Assembly (NCBI GenBank): GCA_900473185.1 | Contig: UCKU01000045.1 | Coordinates: 37,763 to 100,145 of the forward strand | Length of the DNA: 62,383 bases | Reading direction: 5' to 3' | Source: Hyphomicrobiales bacterium | GTDB lineage: Bacteria; Pseudomonadota; Alphaproteobacteria; Rhizobiales; Rhizobiaceae | Part shown: positions 33,754 to 42,110 of the stretch, in pieces | How positions within the stretch are numbered: the first letter of the stretch is position 1 | Layout: the number at the start of each line of letters is the position of its first letter | The notes under the pieces: model-generated | What the model saw: only the letters and a program-made list of their open reading frames with translations | What the model was told of the DNA's origin: nothing | The model's database searches: none | Position numbers and translations under genes: made by a program

Positions 33754-34755
33754 TCAGATCGGTAGCCGGTTGAACGCGTCCGGCTTTGCGTTGAGAAAGG
33801 CTGCATCGTGCAGGCTGAACTCGAATTCCTTCGCGGCCTCGCGGATGAGATTTCTCAGCCATTTGTGGGCGCTGCTTGTATGGTTGCGTTCGTGCCAGAG
33901 CAGGTAAAGCCGCATGCGGTCGAACTCTGGCGGACCATTGACGACCCGCAGGTTTCGTCCTGCCGCACCGGTGACCATGTGCTCGGCATAGGCGCGCGCA
34001 GTGGTAAACACGAGGTCGGTTCCGCCGACGATGGCCGGAATCATCGCATATTCGGGTACCGAGATCGCGATATTGCGTTTGACGCCGATCTGAGACAGCC
34101 GTCCGTCAATGGGGCTGTAGCCCGCGCTTGCAACCGAGGTCGGCGAGATATGGTTCGCGGCGAGGTAGGTGTCGAGCGAGATCGGCCCGTCACCATCGGC
34201 CATCGGGTGATCGCGATGCACGACGCATGCGATGTCGCACTGAAACAATGCGGTAGATTTCAGACTCTGCTGTGGTGCTGGCCAGTTGCCTATGACCACG
34301 TCGACGCGTCCCGCGCCAAGTTCGTCGATCAGATCCGGGTTGTCGCCCGGCGGAAAAAAGTCGAGCGTGATGTTTGGCGCCTCCTGGCGAATACGGATTG
34401 CTATGGCAGGTACCAGAAACTCACCGAAGCAATTGAGCGCGGCCACCCTGATATTCTGGCTGGAGAGTTGCGGCTCGAAATGATCCTGGCCGTTCAGCGC
34501 GTCGGAGAGGCCGATGAGCAAGCTGCCGATCAGCGTCTTGATCTCCTCGCCCCTTTCTGTCAGGACGAGCCGCTGTCCGGCCCGGACAAGAAGCGGATCG
34601 GCGAAGATTTCGCGCGCCTTCTTCAGGCAGGCGCTCACGGTTGGCTGGCTTTGTCCGAGCAATACCGCAACACGCGAGACGTTGCGTTCCCTCAGCAGGA
34701 GGTAGGTGGTGCGCAGCAGGCGAACGTCTATCGAAGGGTTGATATTAGAAAACAT
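33754..34755 (-). CDS. LysR-family transcriptional regulator (island-internal)
   Basis: A 333-aa regulator. The winged helix is DVRLLRTTYLLLRERNVSRV, AVLLGQSQPTVSACLKKARE with PLLVRAGQRLVLTERGEE. The effector domain includes IRVAALNCFGEFLVPAIAIR, ELGAGRVDVVIGNW and PAIVGGTDLVFTTARAYAEH. The HTH form (Gln-Ser-Gln-Pro-Thr-Val-Ser) puts it near the NodD/PbrC-like branch. Start choice: GGGGA is 7 bases before the ATG at 34755, but only 1 base before the ATG two codons upstream. It lies between the gamma-glutamyltransferase and transporter genes, so it may control the transporter. Confidence 0.87.
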   Translation of the reverse strand: MFSNINPSIDVRLLRTTYLLLRERNVSRVAVLLGQSQPTVSACLKKAREIFADPLLVRAGQRLVLTERGEEIKTLIGSLLIGLSDALNGQDHFEPQLSSQNIRVAALNCFGEFLVPAIAIRIRQEAPNITLDFFPPGDNPDLIDELGAGRVDVVIGNWPAPQQSLKSTALFQCDIACVVHRDHPMADGDGPISLDTYLAANHISPTSVASAGYSPIDGRLSQIGVKRNIAISVPEYAMIPAIVGGTDLVFTTARAYAEHMVTGAAGRNLRVVNGPPEFDRMRLYLLWHERNHTSSAHKWLRNLIREAAKEFEFSLHDAAFLNAKPDAFNRLPI

Positions 34756-34806
34756 GGTCATTCCCCGTTTTGTGCTTCAGGAAATGCAAGGTGCGTGCCA
34801 GCAGCA

Positions 34807-36387
34807 TCATAACGCTGCTCCGTCCGACCTCGGATCGGACGCTGCTTCGCAGAGACCGTTTTCATGAAGGACGACCGCACCGGCATGGCCGCACAGATCG
34901 GAGAAGGGCGCGATAATTTCGATATCGTGACCCGCCGCCTTCAACTTATCGACAAGCAGAGGGTCGAAGCGGCTTTCCAGCTTGAGATTGGTGCTGCTAG
35001 CGCCCCACGTGCGGCCCAGCAGCCAGCGCGGCGCGGTGATGGCTTCCTGAAGGGGCATGCCGAAGCGCGCGTGGCGGGTGAAGATCGCCGCCTGCGTCTG
35101 CGGCTGGCCTTCTCCGCCCATGGTGCCGTAAGCCATGACCCTGCCGTCGGAGAGCTCGGCCAGGGCCGGATTGAGGGTGTGGAAGGGGCGCTTGCCCGGC
35201 TGCAACTGGTTCGGACCTTCGATAAGCGAGAAGCCGGCCCCGCGGTTCTGGAAGAAGACACCCGTCTGCGGACAGGTCAGACCGGAGCCGAATTCCCAGT
35301 AGACGCTCTGGATGAAGCTCACGACATTGCCGTAGCGGTCGGCGGCGCCCATCCAGATCGTGTCGCCCTCTGCCGGCCTGTAGGGCCATTCGAGCGCCCG
35401 TTCCATGTCGATCTTCGTCGCCAAAGCGTCGAGCGCCTGATCCTGTAGCCAGGTCTGCGCATCGGATGCCATGGAGGCCGGATCACCGAGATCTCCGTTA
35501 CGTTTTATGAAGGCGCGCTTGGTCGCCTCGATCAGGCCGTGGATATGCTCGTAGCTTTCGCCAGCCTCGACCTTCAGCCTGTCGAAGAGGCCCAGGATCA
35601 TGAGCGAGGCGACGCCTTGGGTCGGCGCGACCATGTTGTAAAGCGCGCCTTCTCGGGTTCTTACGGCCAAAGGCGTGACTTCGCGTGGCTCATATCGGCT
35701 GAAATCCTCCATGCGCAAGGGGCTGCCGTTCTGCTCCAGAAAGGTCGAATGGACTTTCGCCACATCGCCCTCGTAGTAGCTGCGCAGCCCGTTGTGGCCG
35801 AGTTCTTCCAGCGTATCCGCCAGCCGGGCCTGCCGCATCCGCGCGCCGGCCGGGGGCACCTTTCCGTCGATCAGAAATGCTTCGGCAAAACCGTGGACGT
35901 CCGCGAGATCGTCCAGCTTGTCCGCCGTGCAGATCGATTGATTGGCCGTGACCGCAATACCGTCGCGCGCCTTTGCGACGGCGCCTGACAGAAGTTCGGC
36001 AACTGTAAAGCGGTTGTTGCTCTCCACCATGGACAGCGCCATATCCCAGCCACCGATCGTGCCGGGCACGGTCAGCGCCGCTTCGCCGTGCCGTGTCGGT
36101 ATGGCTGTGTTATGGCCGCGTTCCGCATACCATTGCAGCGTCGCGAGACCGGCAGCCTGTCCGCAGGCGGCAATACCTACCGGCGGTTTGCCGGGTTTGT
36201 GTATCAGCCAGAAGCCGTCACCGCCGATGCCGTTCATATGCGGGTAGACGACGGCGATCATCGCGGCCGCTGCGATCATCGCCTCCATCGCGGTGCCGCC
36301 TTCATCGAGAATGCGGCGCCCGGCATAGGCTGCCTCGCGATGCGGAGCAGTGAAGGTACCATTGAAGGCGAGTGCGGTCTGGAGCAT
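34807..36387 (-). CDS. Gamma-glutamyltransferase-family protein
   Basis: A 526-aa Ntn-hydrolase of the GGT family, which removes or transfers gamma-glutamyl groups and self-cleaves at a Thr. The N-terminal half shows the typical GRRILDEGGTAMEAMIAAAA, NGIGGDGFWLIH and ALTVPGTIGGW. The processing Thr is in EGDTIWMGAADRYGNVVSFI near residue 345, where classical enzymes have a Thr-Thr-His. Later come GSGLTCPQTGVFFQNRG, RPFHTLNPAL and TMGGEGQPQTQ. No signal peptide is seen, so it is probably cytoplasmic, unlike E. coli GGT. It is 14 bases downstream of the amidase gene. Confidence 0.88.
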   Translation of the reverse strand: MLQTALAFNGTFTAPHREAAYAGRRILDEGGTAMEAMIAAAAMIAVVYPHMNGIGGDGFWLIHKPGKPPVGIAACGQAAGLATLQWYAERGHNTAIPTRHGEAALTVPGTIGGWDMALSMVESNNRFTVAELLSGAVAKARDGIAVTANQSICTADKLDDLADVHGFAEAFLIDGKVPPAGARMRQARLADTLEELGHNGLRSYYEGDVAKVHSTFLEQNGSPLRMEDFSRYEPREVTPLAVRTREGALYNMVAPTQGVASLMILGLFDRLKVEAGESYEHIHGLIEATKRAFIKRNGDLGDPASMASDAQTWLQDQALDALATKIDMERALEWPYRPAEGDTIWMGAADRYGNVVSFIQSVYWEFGSGLTCPQTGVFFQNRGAGFSLIEGPNQLQPGKRPFHTLNPALAELSDGRVMAYGTMGGEGQPQTQAAIFTRHARFGMPLQEAITAPRWLLGRTWGASSTNLKLESRFDPLLVDKLKAAGHDIEIIAPFSDLCGHAGAVVLHENGLCEAASDPRSDGAAL

Positions 36388-36401
36388 TCGATTGTCTCGC
36401 T

Positions 36402-37598
36402 TCAGTAGGTTTGGAAGGCGGCGGCTGCCTTGACTAGCAGCAGATCGCTGCCCGGCCTGCCGACCAGGGAAAGCCCGACCGGAGCGCCATCGACCTTGCC
36501 GAAAGGAATGCTGAGCTGCGGCAAGCCCGCATGGCCCGCGACAGACATGAGGCTGAGCGCGCGGTTGCGATAAGGCTCCAGTTCGGATGGCGCCGTGGTC
36601 AGCAACGGTGCCGGGCCGGGTGCCGTCGGATAGACAAGGATCGTGCCTTCCGGCAGAAGCGCATCCAGATGCGCACGGAGACGGTCACGAGAGGCGCCGG
36701 CGTCATCGAACTCGGCTTTCGTGATCCTGCTCGTCATCGCAAAGCGGTCCTTGATGCCCGGTCCGAAAGCCGGTTGACGCTTTTCGATCCACGCGCCGAA
36801 ATGCCGCCATATCTCATAACCCTGATAGAGGCGGAACGCGCTGAGACAGGCTTTCGCACCGCCTTCTGGAAGGATCGGATCGAGGCGGTAGTCGAGATCG
36901 GGAAGGGCCGCACGCAGATGCGCGGCGGTTTCCGCCATCGGCAAGGTCCAGAGGTCGGCGGGTGCCCAGTAGCGGATGGAGCCGTCATGGGCCGCGGAGC
37001 CCGCGAAAATGGAAACGATCCGCTCCATCACCCTAAGATCCCGGGTGAAAAAACCCGATACGTCATAACTTGCGGCAAGCGGCACCATGCCGTCGGACGG
37101 GATCAACCCGTGGGTCGAACGCCAACCGTAAAGGCCGCAGAAGGAGGCGGGAAGTCGCACGGACCCGCCCGTGTCGGTTCCAAGGCCGATATCGGCAAGG
37201 CCTGCGACGACAGCGGAGGCGGAACCGGATGAGGAACCACCGGGCACACGTTCTGGGGCGGCCGCGTTCAGCGGCACACCATAGCGCGCATTCAATCCCA
37301 TCAGGCTGTATGCCAGTTCGTCCATATGGGTCTTGCCGGTAACGACAGCGCCATGCTTCAGCAGCGCGTCCACCACGGCCGCGTTTCGTGTTGCGGGCAC
37401 CTGATCCTGCTCATATTCCGGATTGCCGGCTCCTGTGACCCAACCGGCTATGTCGAAATTGTCCTTGACGGCAACCGTCAGATTTTCGAGCAGTCCGCCC
37501 GCCCTTGCCGGGGTGCGGCCAAGGGGCGCCACGAACCGGCGCACAAAGGCGTCGCAGATCTCGTATGTTGTGGGCGATGCAGGGATATCAGTGCTCAA
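36402..37598 (-). CDS. Amidase-signature hydrolase
   Basis: A 398-aa amidase of the GatA/AtzE/AtzF superfamily, which hydrolyses an amide to acid and ammonia or amine. The Ser-cisSer-Lys triad is visible: Lys45 in TVAVKDNFDIAGW, cis-Ser in VPGGSSSGSASAVVAG near 122-124, and the nucleophile Ser146 in GLGTDTGGSVRLPASFCGL. The start is taken as TTG at 37598, which overlaps the CocE-type gene end by 11 bases; a longer frame upstream is a shadow of that gene. The neighbouring AtzH-like gene is notable because AtzE/AtzF-type amidases and AtzH occur together in cyanuric-acid/ureide pathways. Confidence 0.86.
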   Translation of the reverse strand: MSTDIPASPTTYEICDAFVRRFVAPLGRTPARAGGLLENLTVAVKDNFDIAGWVTGAGNPEYEQDQVPATRNAAVVDALLKHGAVVTGKTHMDELAYSLMGLNARYGVPLNAAAPERVPGGSSSGSASAVVAGLADIGLGTDTGGSVRLPASFCGLYGWRSTHGLIPSDGMVPLAASYDVSGFFTRDLRVMERIVSIFAGSAAHDGSIRYWAPADLWTLPMAETAAHLRAALPDLDYRLDPILPEGGAKACLSAFRLYQGYEIWRHFGAWIEKRQPAFGPGIKDRFAMTSRITKAEFDDAGASRDRLRAHLDALLPEGTILVYPTAPGPAPLLTTAPSELEPYRNRALSLMSVAGHAGLPQLSIPFGKVDGAPVGLSLVGRPGSDLLLVKAAAAFQTY

Positions 37599-39288
37599 GG
37601 GGCGCCCCCGATGGTTGCTGGACGACTGGCAGGCGAAGCAGGGAGCAGAGGGAGGGGCCGTGCAGGACGGCAATCGTCGTCACCACGGCCTTCGTCTTGG
37701 GTGTGGAAACCGGGTCCTCGCCTGTACCGGGATTGACCGGATGGGCGGGATAGTCCGAGGCGGCGATGGACAACCGTAGCCGCTCGCCGACCAGAATTGT
37801 CGAGCAGGTGGCAGTCAGCTCCAGCCTGAAGCACCCGCCCGCGGCGTGGCGATGATGCGCATAGCCGCTTGCGATCTGAAGCACTTTGCCATCTTCGGTG
37901 ACGGTGGAGAGCACGCAGGATAGATCGAAGCTCGGGCGATCGCAGGTGGCGAAGATCTCCACCATCGGTTCCCCGGCCAGCGTCAGGCTGTCTTTCAACG
38001 GCGCAGTCGTGAAGGTCAGGACGTCGCCCCGTTCATCGGTGACGCGGCGATCCACTGGGCCTGCGGGTGCACCGTCACAGCCACCTGTGACTGGCGCGGG
38101 CCGCCAGGGGTCGTGAACGATATAGTCGCTCTCTTCGAATGCGCCCGGCTGATCCGAGAGGACACCGTCGTCGACGCGGATGGAGGCGCGGCCGGTGCTG
38201 GAAAGATAAAGCGTTTGATTGCCTGCGGGCCATACCGGGAAATCCCGCCACGCCTTGGCGCCCATATCGAAGAGGGAGACCGGCTTGCGGCGGGTGTCCG
38301 TGTGCGTACCCTTGAGCGCCTGGTCAAAGAAGCGGATATGCTCCATGTCGGTATCGCGCGCGGCAGCCTGGCCGAAATCGACCGCGCCGACCTTGCCGAC
38401 CCAGGGGAAATGCGTCCACGGGCCGACGATCAGCCGCGATATCTTGTCATCCTCGCGCGAAAGCGCCTTCCATGCCTGAACGGTGGCGGACAGAAACGTA
38501 TCGAACCAGCCGCCGATAAAGAGCATCGGCAGTTTGCGCGCCCGGATCTTTGCGACATGGGCCGAGGGCGAAATGCCTGCCCAGAAAGGTGAGGCGGCCG
38601 CTGTCTCGATCCAGTCCATGGCATGCGTATATGTGCGGTACTTCTCAAGCAATGCTGGCTTTGCGGCGATCGGTCCATTGAACGGCAGGTTGGCGCATGC
38701 GTCCATTAGGGCGCCATAGGCTTCGTCGTCTCCGGCGCGCCGGGCGGCCTCGGCCGCGATCTGCATGCCCCAGCCGACCATCTGCCGCATACGCAGCGCG
38801 CCATTGTCGAAGGCCCAGTTGGCACCCACGTCCCAGGGGCCCATCGCCGGCGCGATGGCTTTCAAGGAAGGGCTGTTTCCGGCGACGGCAACCAGCTGGT
38901 TATAAGCCTGGTAGGAAAAGCCGTACATGCCGACGGCGCCGGTCGCGCCCTCGAGCTTCGCTGCCCATTCGATCGTTTCCGCACCGTCCTCGACGTCGTT
39001 CTCACCGGGCCGGAACGTGCCTTCGGACGTGCCGCGACCGCGAATGTCCTGCATAACGACGATATAGCCATGTGAGGCATACCAGGCGGGATGCGCGTAG
39101 CAGATGGTGCAGGCTATCCGCCGACCATAAGCCTGCCGCTGCAATAGCACGGGGTAGGGGCCAGGACCTGCGGGGCGGTAGATATCCGCATCGAGTCGCG
39201 TCCCGTCGCGCAGATGCATCGAGCGCGTCTCGGGTTGCAGAACGGCAAGCCTGCCGCTTCTATTCTGTCTGGATGATACGTCGCTCAT
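37588..39288 (-). CDS. CocE/NonD-family alpha/beta hydrolase
   Basis: A 566-aa hydrolase with the peptidase S15/CocE fold. It has RDGTRLDADIYRP at the N-terminus, YIVVMQDIRGRGTSEGTF (oxyanion Tyr/Asp side), the nucleophile Ser in GMYGFSYQAYNQLVAV, and a C-terminal jelly-roll domain ending in HPVNPGTGED. Family members cleave acyl esters, beta-lactams or X-Pro dipeptides. The ATG at 39288 gives the usual start. A longer frame begins at 39450, where its ATG overlaps the creatininase stop as ATGA, but its first 54 residues are Arg-rich and unlike the family. Confidence 0.85.
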   Translation of the reverse strand: MSDVSSRQNRSGRLAVLQPETRSMHLRDGTRLDADIYRPAGPGPYPVLLQRQAYGRRIACTICYAHPAWYASHGYIVVMQDIRGRGTSEGTFRPGENDVEDGAETIEWAAKLEGATGAVGMYGFSYQAYNQLVAVAGNSPSLKAIAPAMGPWDVGANWAFDNGALRMRQMVGWGMQIAAEAARRAGDDEAYGALMDACANLPFNGPIAAKPALLEKYRTYTHAMDWIETAAASPFWAGISPSAHVAKIRARKLPMLFIGGWFDTFLSATVQAWKALSREDDKISRLIVGPWTHFPWVGKVGAVDFGQAAARDTDMEHIRFFDQALKGTHTDTRRKPVSLFDMGAKAWRDFPVWPAGNQTLYLSSTGRASIRVDDGVLSDQPGAFEESDYIVHDPWRPAPVTGGCDGAPAGPVDRRVTDERGDVLTFTTAPLKDSLTLAGEPMVEIFATCDRPSFDLSCVLSTVTEDGKVLQIASGYAHHRHAAGGCFRLELTATCSTILVGERLRLSIAASDYPAHPVNPGTGEDPVSTPKTKAVVTTIAVLHGPSLCSLLRLPVVQQPSGAPLEH

Positions 39289-39446
39289 GCCGGACGCCGA
39301 CCCCGTCTGCTTGTTGAGAACCTGATGGGGAATTGCCGGACCAGCCCGCCGTTCGGCCCCCTGCCTTTCGGCAGGGACGAGACGCACTCGACATCTTTGA
39401 CGGCTACGGCGGCGAACTCGATGAGCGGCGGGCATGACGGCATGGA

Positions 39447-40271
39447 TCATTCCCCCTTGCTGTAGATGGTCTCGGTCTTGATACGGTCGAGCGGATAGTC
39501 GGCGACTTCCTCGATCAGCTTGATCAGGCGATCGGCCGCCCTTTCAACGGTGGTGCGGCCGCGTTCGGCATCGGCGGCGGCGGCATTGCCGCAGGCGCCG
39601 GATGGATGAAGGTCCTGCGCCTGCCAGCCGAAACCGACGGCGCCGCCTTCGGTCATCAGCATGTCGTATTCCTTTTCGAGTTGCTTGGAGAGCGGCACGA
39701 AATCCTCGGCATATTGCATGTCGACGAGTTCGGGATGCAGGTATTGCAGGACGCTGGTCTCGACTTCGCCGGCATGGATGCCGTGCTTGCGTTCCTCGCC
39801 GCCGAACATGTCGCTGAGATCGGTGAAGTGCGACCACTGCGAGGACACGGCGAACATGCCGAGGTTGATCCGCAGCTGCCGGCAGACGATTTCCATGACC
39901 TGCGGCTGGCCGCCATGGGAATTGACGAACAGGACCTTGCGGACACCGGCGCGGAAGACGCTTTCGCAGACCTCGTACCAGAGGCGGCCGAGCGTTTCGG
40001 CAGACAGGGTCAGGGTGCCCGGAAAAGCGGTATGCTCGTTCGACTTGCCGACGCTCATGGTCGGCAGGATGAGGGCCGGAAAGTCGGCTTCCATCTTGGC
40101 CGCCGCATGTTCCATGATGCCGTTGTTGATGGCGGCATCGACGCGGACGGGCAGATGCGGCCCATGCTGCTCCACGGCGCCGACGGGCAGAACCGCCACG
40201 ATCTTGCTCATGTCCAGCGTTGCGAAGTCTCGCGCCGTCAGATCCCACCACCAGTGCGATTTCAGCTTCAT
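39447..40271 (-). CDS. Creatininase-family amidohydrolase
   Basis: A 274-aa metal-dependent hydrolase of the creatininase/ArfB/MftE superfamily, which opens cyclic or linear amides. The metal and catalytic blocks are intact: VLPVGAVEQHGPHLPVRVDA near residue 30, the NSHGGQ box near 118, and GIHAGEVETSVLQYLHP with Glu and His ligands. GGAAAACG precedes the ATG at 40271, so that start is preferred over the one six codons upstream. It is in the middle of the amide island. True creatininase activity is one possibility among several. Confidence 0.87.
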   Translation of the reverse strand: MKLKSHWWWDLTARDFATLDMSKIVAVLPVGAVEQHGPHLPVRVDAAINNGIMEHAAAKMEADFPALILPTMSVGKSNEHTAFPGTLTLSAETLGRLWYEVCESVFRAGVRKVLFVNSHGGQPQVMEIVCRQLRINLGMFAVSSQWSHFTDLSDMFGGEERKHGIHAGEVETSVLQYLHPELVDMQYAEDFVPLSKQLEKEYDMLMTEGGAVGFGWQAQDLHPSGACGNAAAADAERGRTTVERAADRLIKLIEEVADYPLDRIKTETIYSKGE

Positions 40272-40344
40272 TGTCGTTTTCCAGGTCATGATTGAGTTTG
40301 TGAGGGAGAGCGGTGCAGCGCAACGCTCCGGGGTAGCTGTCGGT

Positions 40345-40758
40345 TCAGCGGTCTGCGTTCATCAGCGAGACATGGGCGGCGGCGATCTTCCAGCCGCCGG
40401 CGGTGCGTATCCAGGTCTGGCTCTGGCGGCCCCTGGTGCCGGTCGCGGGCCTTATGAATTCCAGATTGCAGGTCGCGACATCCGTTCCATGCGTGGTGAT
40501 GACGCGGCGAAGGACGTCCCGCTGCGGCGAGCCTCCGCTGCGACCGAGGCGGAATGCACGGATTTCCGCAATTCCATACAGATTTTCCGCGACGCCGTAG
40601 CGCAGCGTCTCGCCGGACGACCAGAAGAGCGCATCGAGCGTGTCCAGATCGTTCGCCATTAGAGCCGTTTCATAGGCGTCGCAGAGCACTGTGACTTCGG
40701 CGATCACGGCCGGCAGGTTGACCGGCAGGGTCGTAACATTCGATTGATCCACGTTCAT
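40345..40758 (-). CDS. AtzH-like protein (DUF3225, SnoaL/NTF2 fold)
   Basis: A 137-aa small alpha+beta-barrel protein. The family look is clear: ALMANDLDTLDALFWSSGET, RYGVAENLYGIAEIRAFRLG, and SQTWIRTAGGWKIAAAHVSL. AtzH was described from cyanuric acid catabolism as a small hydrolase acting on an unstable dicarboxyurea-type intermediate beside AtzD/AtzE/AtzF. Here no AtzD-like ring-opening enzyme is seen, so only the chemistry class is suggested. The ATG overlaps the stop of the cysteine hydrolase gene as ATGA, indicating coupled translation. Confidence 0.75.
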   Translation of the reverse strand: MNVDQSNVTTLPVNLPAVIAEVTVLCDAYETALMANDLDTLDALFWSSGETLRYGVAENLYGIAEIRAFRLGRSGGSPQRDVLRRVITTHGTDVATCNLEFIRPATGTRGRQSQTWIRTAGGWKIAAAHVSLMNADR

Positions 40759-41540
40759 GCCAGCTGCTCCCGTATTTCCTTCGAATGACAGACGAAACCG
40801 AAGCACTGGCGGACATTGTAGAGTGTCGCCTCCATGCAGAAACCCGGCGAGGTCGTGGCGGAGCAATCCTCCAGCATGATGCAGTCGAAACCGCGGAAAT
40901 TTCCGTCCTGCAGCGTGCACAGAACGCACTGGTCCGCATTCACGCCGGCAAACAGCAGCGTCGTTACGCCCAGATTGCGCAGCACCCTTTCAAGCACCGT
41001 GTCGTGGAAACCCGACATGCTGTATTTGGCGATCGCGATATCTTCCGGCTCGATCGTGAGTTCGTCGACGACCTGCGCCGCCCAGCTCCCCGCCTGCAGC
41101 ACTTCCGCGTCCCGCAACGGCAGTTTGTCGCCGATGCCGATACCGGCGCCATCCGGGTTGTAGACATGCAGTATGCCGGGCGAAAGGTTGGCGCGATCGG
41201 CGCGGTTACCCCAGTTCACCCACACGACCGGCAGTCCGCACTTGCGCAGCACGGGCAACAGCGCCTGCAAGGGCCCGATCGGCGCGCGGGCGGGCGTCAC
41301 ATCCACGCCAATATGGGCAAGCCAGCCGTCCGGATGGCAAAAGTCGTTCTGCATGTCGACAACGACGATCGCCGTGCGGGTTGCATCGAACGTTATCGTG
41401 CGGCCACGATCCACCACCGATACCGGGCGGGCAGTGGCCGGGGTGCGGACCATGTTGACCGTATCGGCCGAGACTCGCCATTCGTTACGCGGGGAGGGGC
41501 CGAGCGGGTTGAGTTTCGGCTGGTTTGCCATCGCGTCCAT
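40755..41540 (-). CDS. Isochorismatase-family cysteine hydrolase
   Basis: A 261-aa enzyme of the cysteine hydrolase superfamily that includes biuret amidohydrolase, N-carbamoylsarcosine amidase and RutB. The Asp-Lys-Cys triad is visible: Asp in AIVVVDMQNDFCHPDGW, Lys in AIAKYSMSGFHDTVL and Cys in LLFAGVNADQCVLCTLQDG. The approximately 45-residue N-terminal extension (WRVSADTVNMVR) is longer than in simple isochorismatases. It starts 3 bases after the cupin gene and overlaps the AtzH-like gene. It likely releases ammonia and carbamate from a ureido or carbamoyl compound (inference). Confidence 0.86.
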   Translation of the reverse strand: MDAMANQPKLNPLGPSPRNEWRVSADTVNMVRTPATARPVSVVDRGRTITFDATRTAIVVVDMQNDFCHPDGWLAHIGVDVTPARAPIGPLQALLPVLRKCGLPVVWVNWGNRADRANLSPGILHVYNPDGAGIGIGDKLPLRDAEVLQAGSWAAQVVDELTIEPEDIAIAKYSMSGFHDTVLERVLRNLGVTTLLFAGVNADQCVLCTLQDGNFRGFDCIMLEDCSATTSPGFCMEATLYNVRQCFGFVCHSKEIREQLA

Positions 41541-41543
41541 CAA

Positions 41544-41966
41544 TCAGAGGCCCTGCAGGACACGAAAGTCTTCTTCATCGAGGCTGACTCGTTCGCCACT
41601 GCGGATAAGTTCCGAAAAATCCTGGTTCGGCGTCATCACAGTCAGGGTATAAAGCTTGGATTTTCCGGTGTTCTTGATGATGTGGACGCTGCCGGGGTTG
41701 AGAAGCAGGGCGTCGCCCTTCTTGATCGGCATTTCGTCGCCGTCGCTGGAGGCCGTACCTTCGCCATGCAGCACGTAGAAAAATTCATGCGCCTCGGAAT
41801 GGCTGTTCGGCGGCGTCGCGCCATCGACATTGAAAATCTCGACGACGAAGATGTTGTCGGTGGATGCGGATTTCGGATCGAAGAGGATGGCGAAGTAGTT
41901 GGTATCGGTCGGCGAAATCCTGAACGCCTCGGCATTTTTCGCATTTTTGAACGAAAAGGTCTTCAT
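41544..41966 (-). CDS. Cupin-domain protein
   Basis: A 140-aa single-domain cupin. The first metal motif is HSEAHEFFYVLHGEGTASSD (His-x-His-like with Glu) and the second is GDALLLNPGSVHIIKNTG with one His. The metal set is partly altered, so it may be a binding or regulatory cupin rather than a dioxygenase. AAGGAAGCG lies before the ATG. It is the first gene of the minus-strand island, divergent from a LysR gene across 144 bp. Confidence 0.82.
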   Translation of the reverse strand: MKTFSFKNAKNAEAFRISPTDTNYFAILFDPKSASTDNIFVVEIFNVDGATPPNSHSEAHEFFYVLHGEGTASSDGDEMPIKKGDALLLNPGSVHIIKNTGKSKLYTLTVMTPNQDFSELIRSGERVSLDEEDFRVLQGL

Positions 41967-42078
41967 ATTCGCTTCCTTTAAAGCATTTGCCCGCCTTTTA
42001 GGCGGTGGCGTTTTTTCAGGCGTCGAGGCATTGTTAGCAAGGATGGGGTCGATTAAAAGCGCTTAATTGTGTTCTGCA

Positions 42079-42097
42079 TGTTGCCTTTTGGGCAACA
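42079..42097. promoter_or_regulatory. LysR-type binding site candidate
   Basis: TGTTGCCTTTTGGGCAACA is a perfect 7-base dyad around a 5-base spacer and contains the T-N11-A pattern typical of LysR sites. It lies 13 bases before the LysR ATG and 113 bases upstream of the divergent cupin gene, a position expected for autoregulation and control of the island. Confidence 0.6.
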
Positions 42098-42110
42098 GAA
42101 GAGGTGCGTC

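Noticed and set aside
39289..39450. Longer start for the CocE/NonD hydrolase at 39450
   Set aside because: The ATGA overlap is attractive, but the added 54 residues are Arg/Ala-rich and unlike the family, so the ATG at 39288 is preferred; this remains open.
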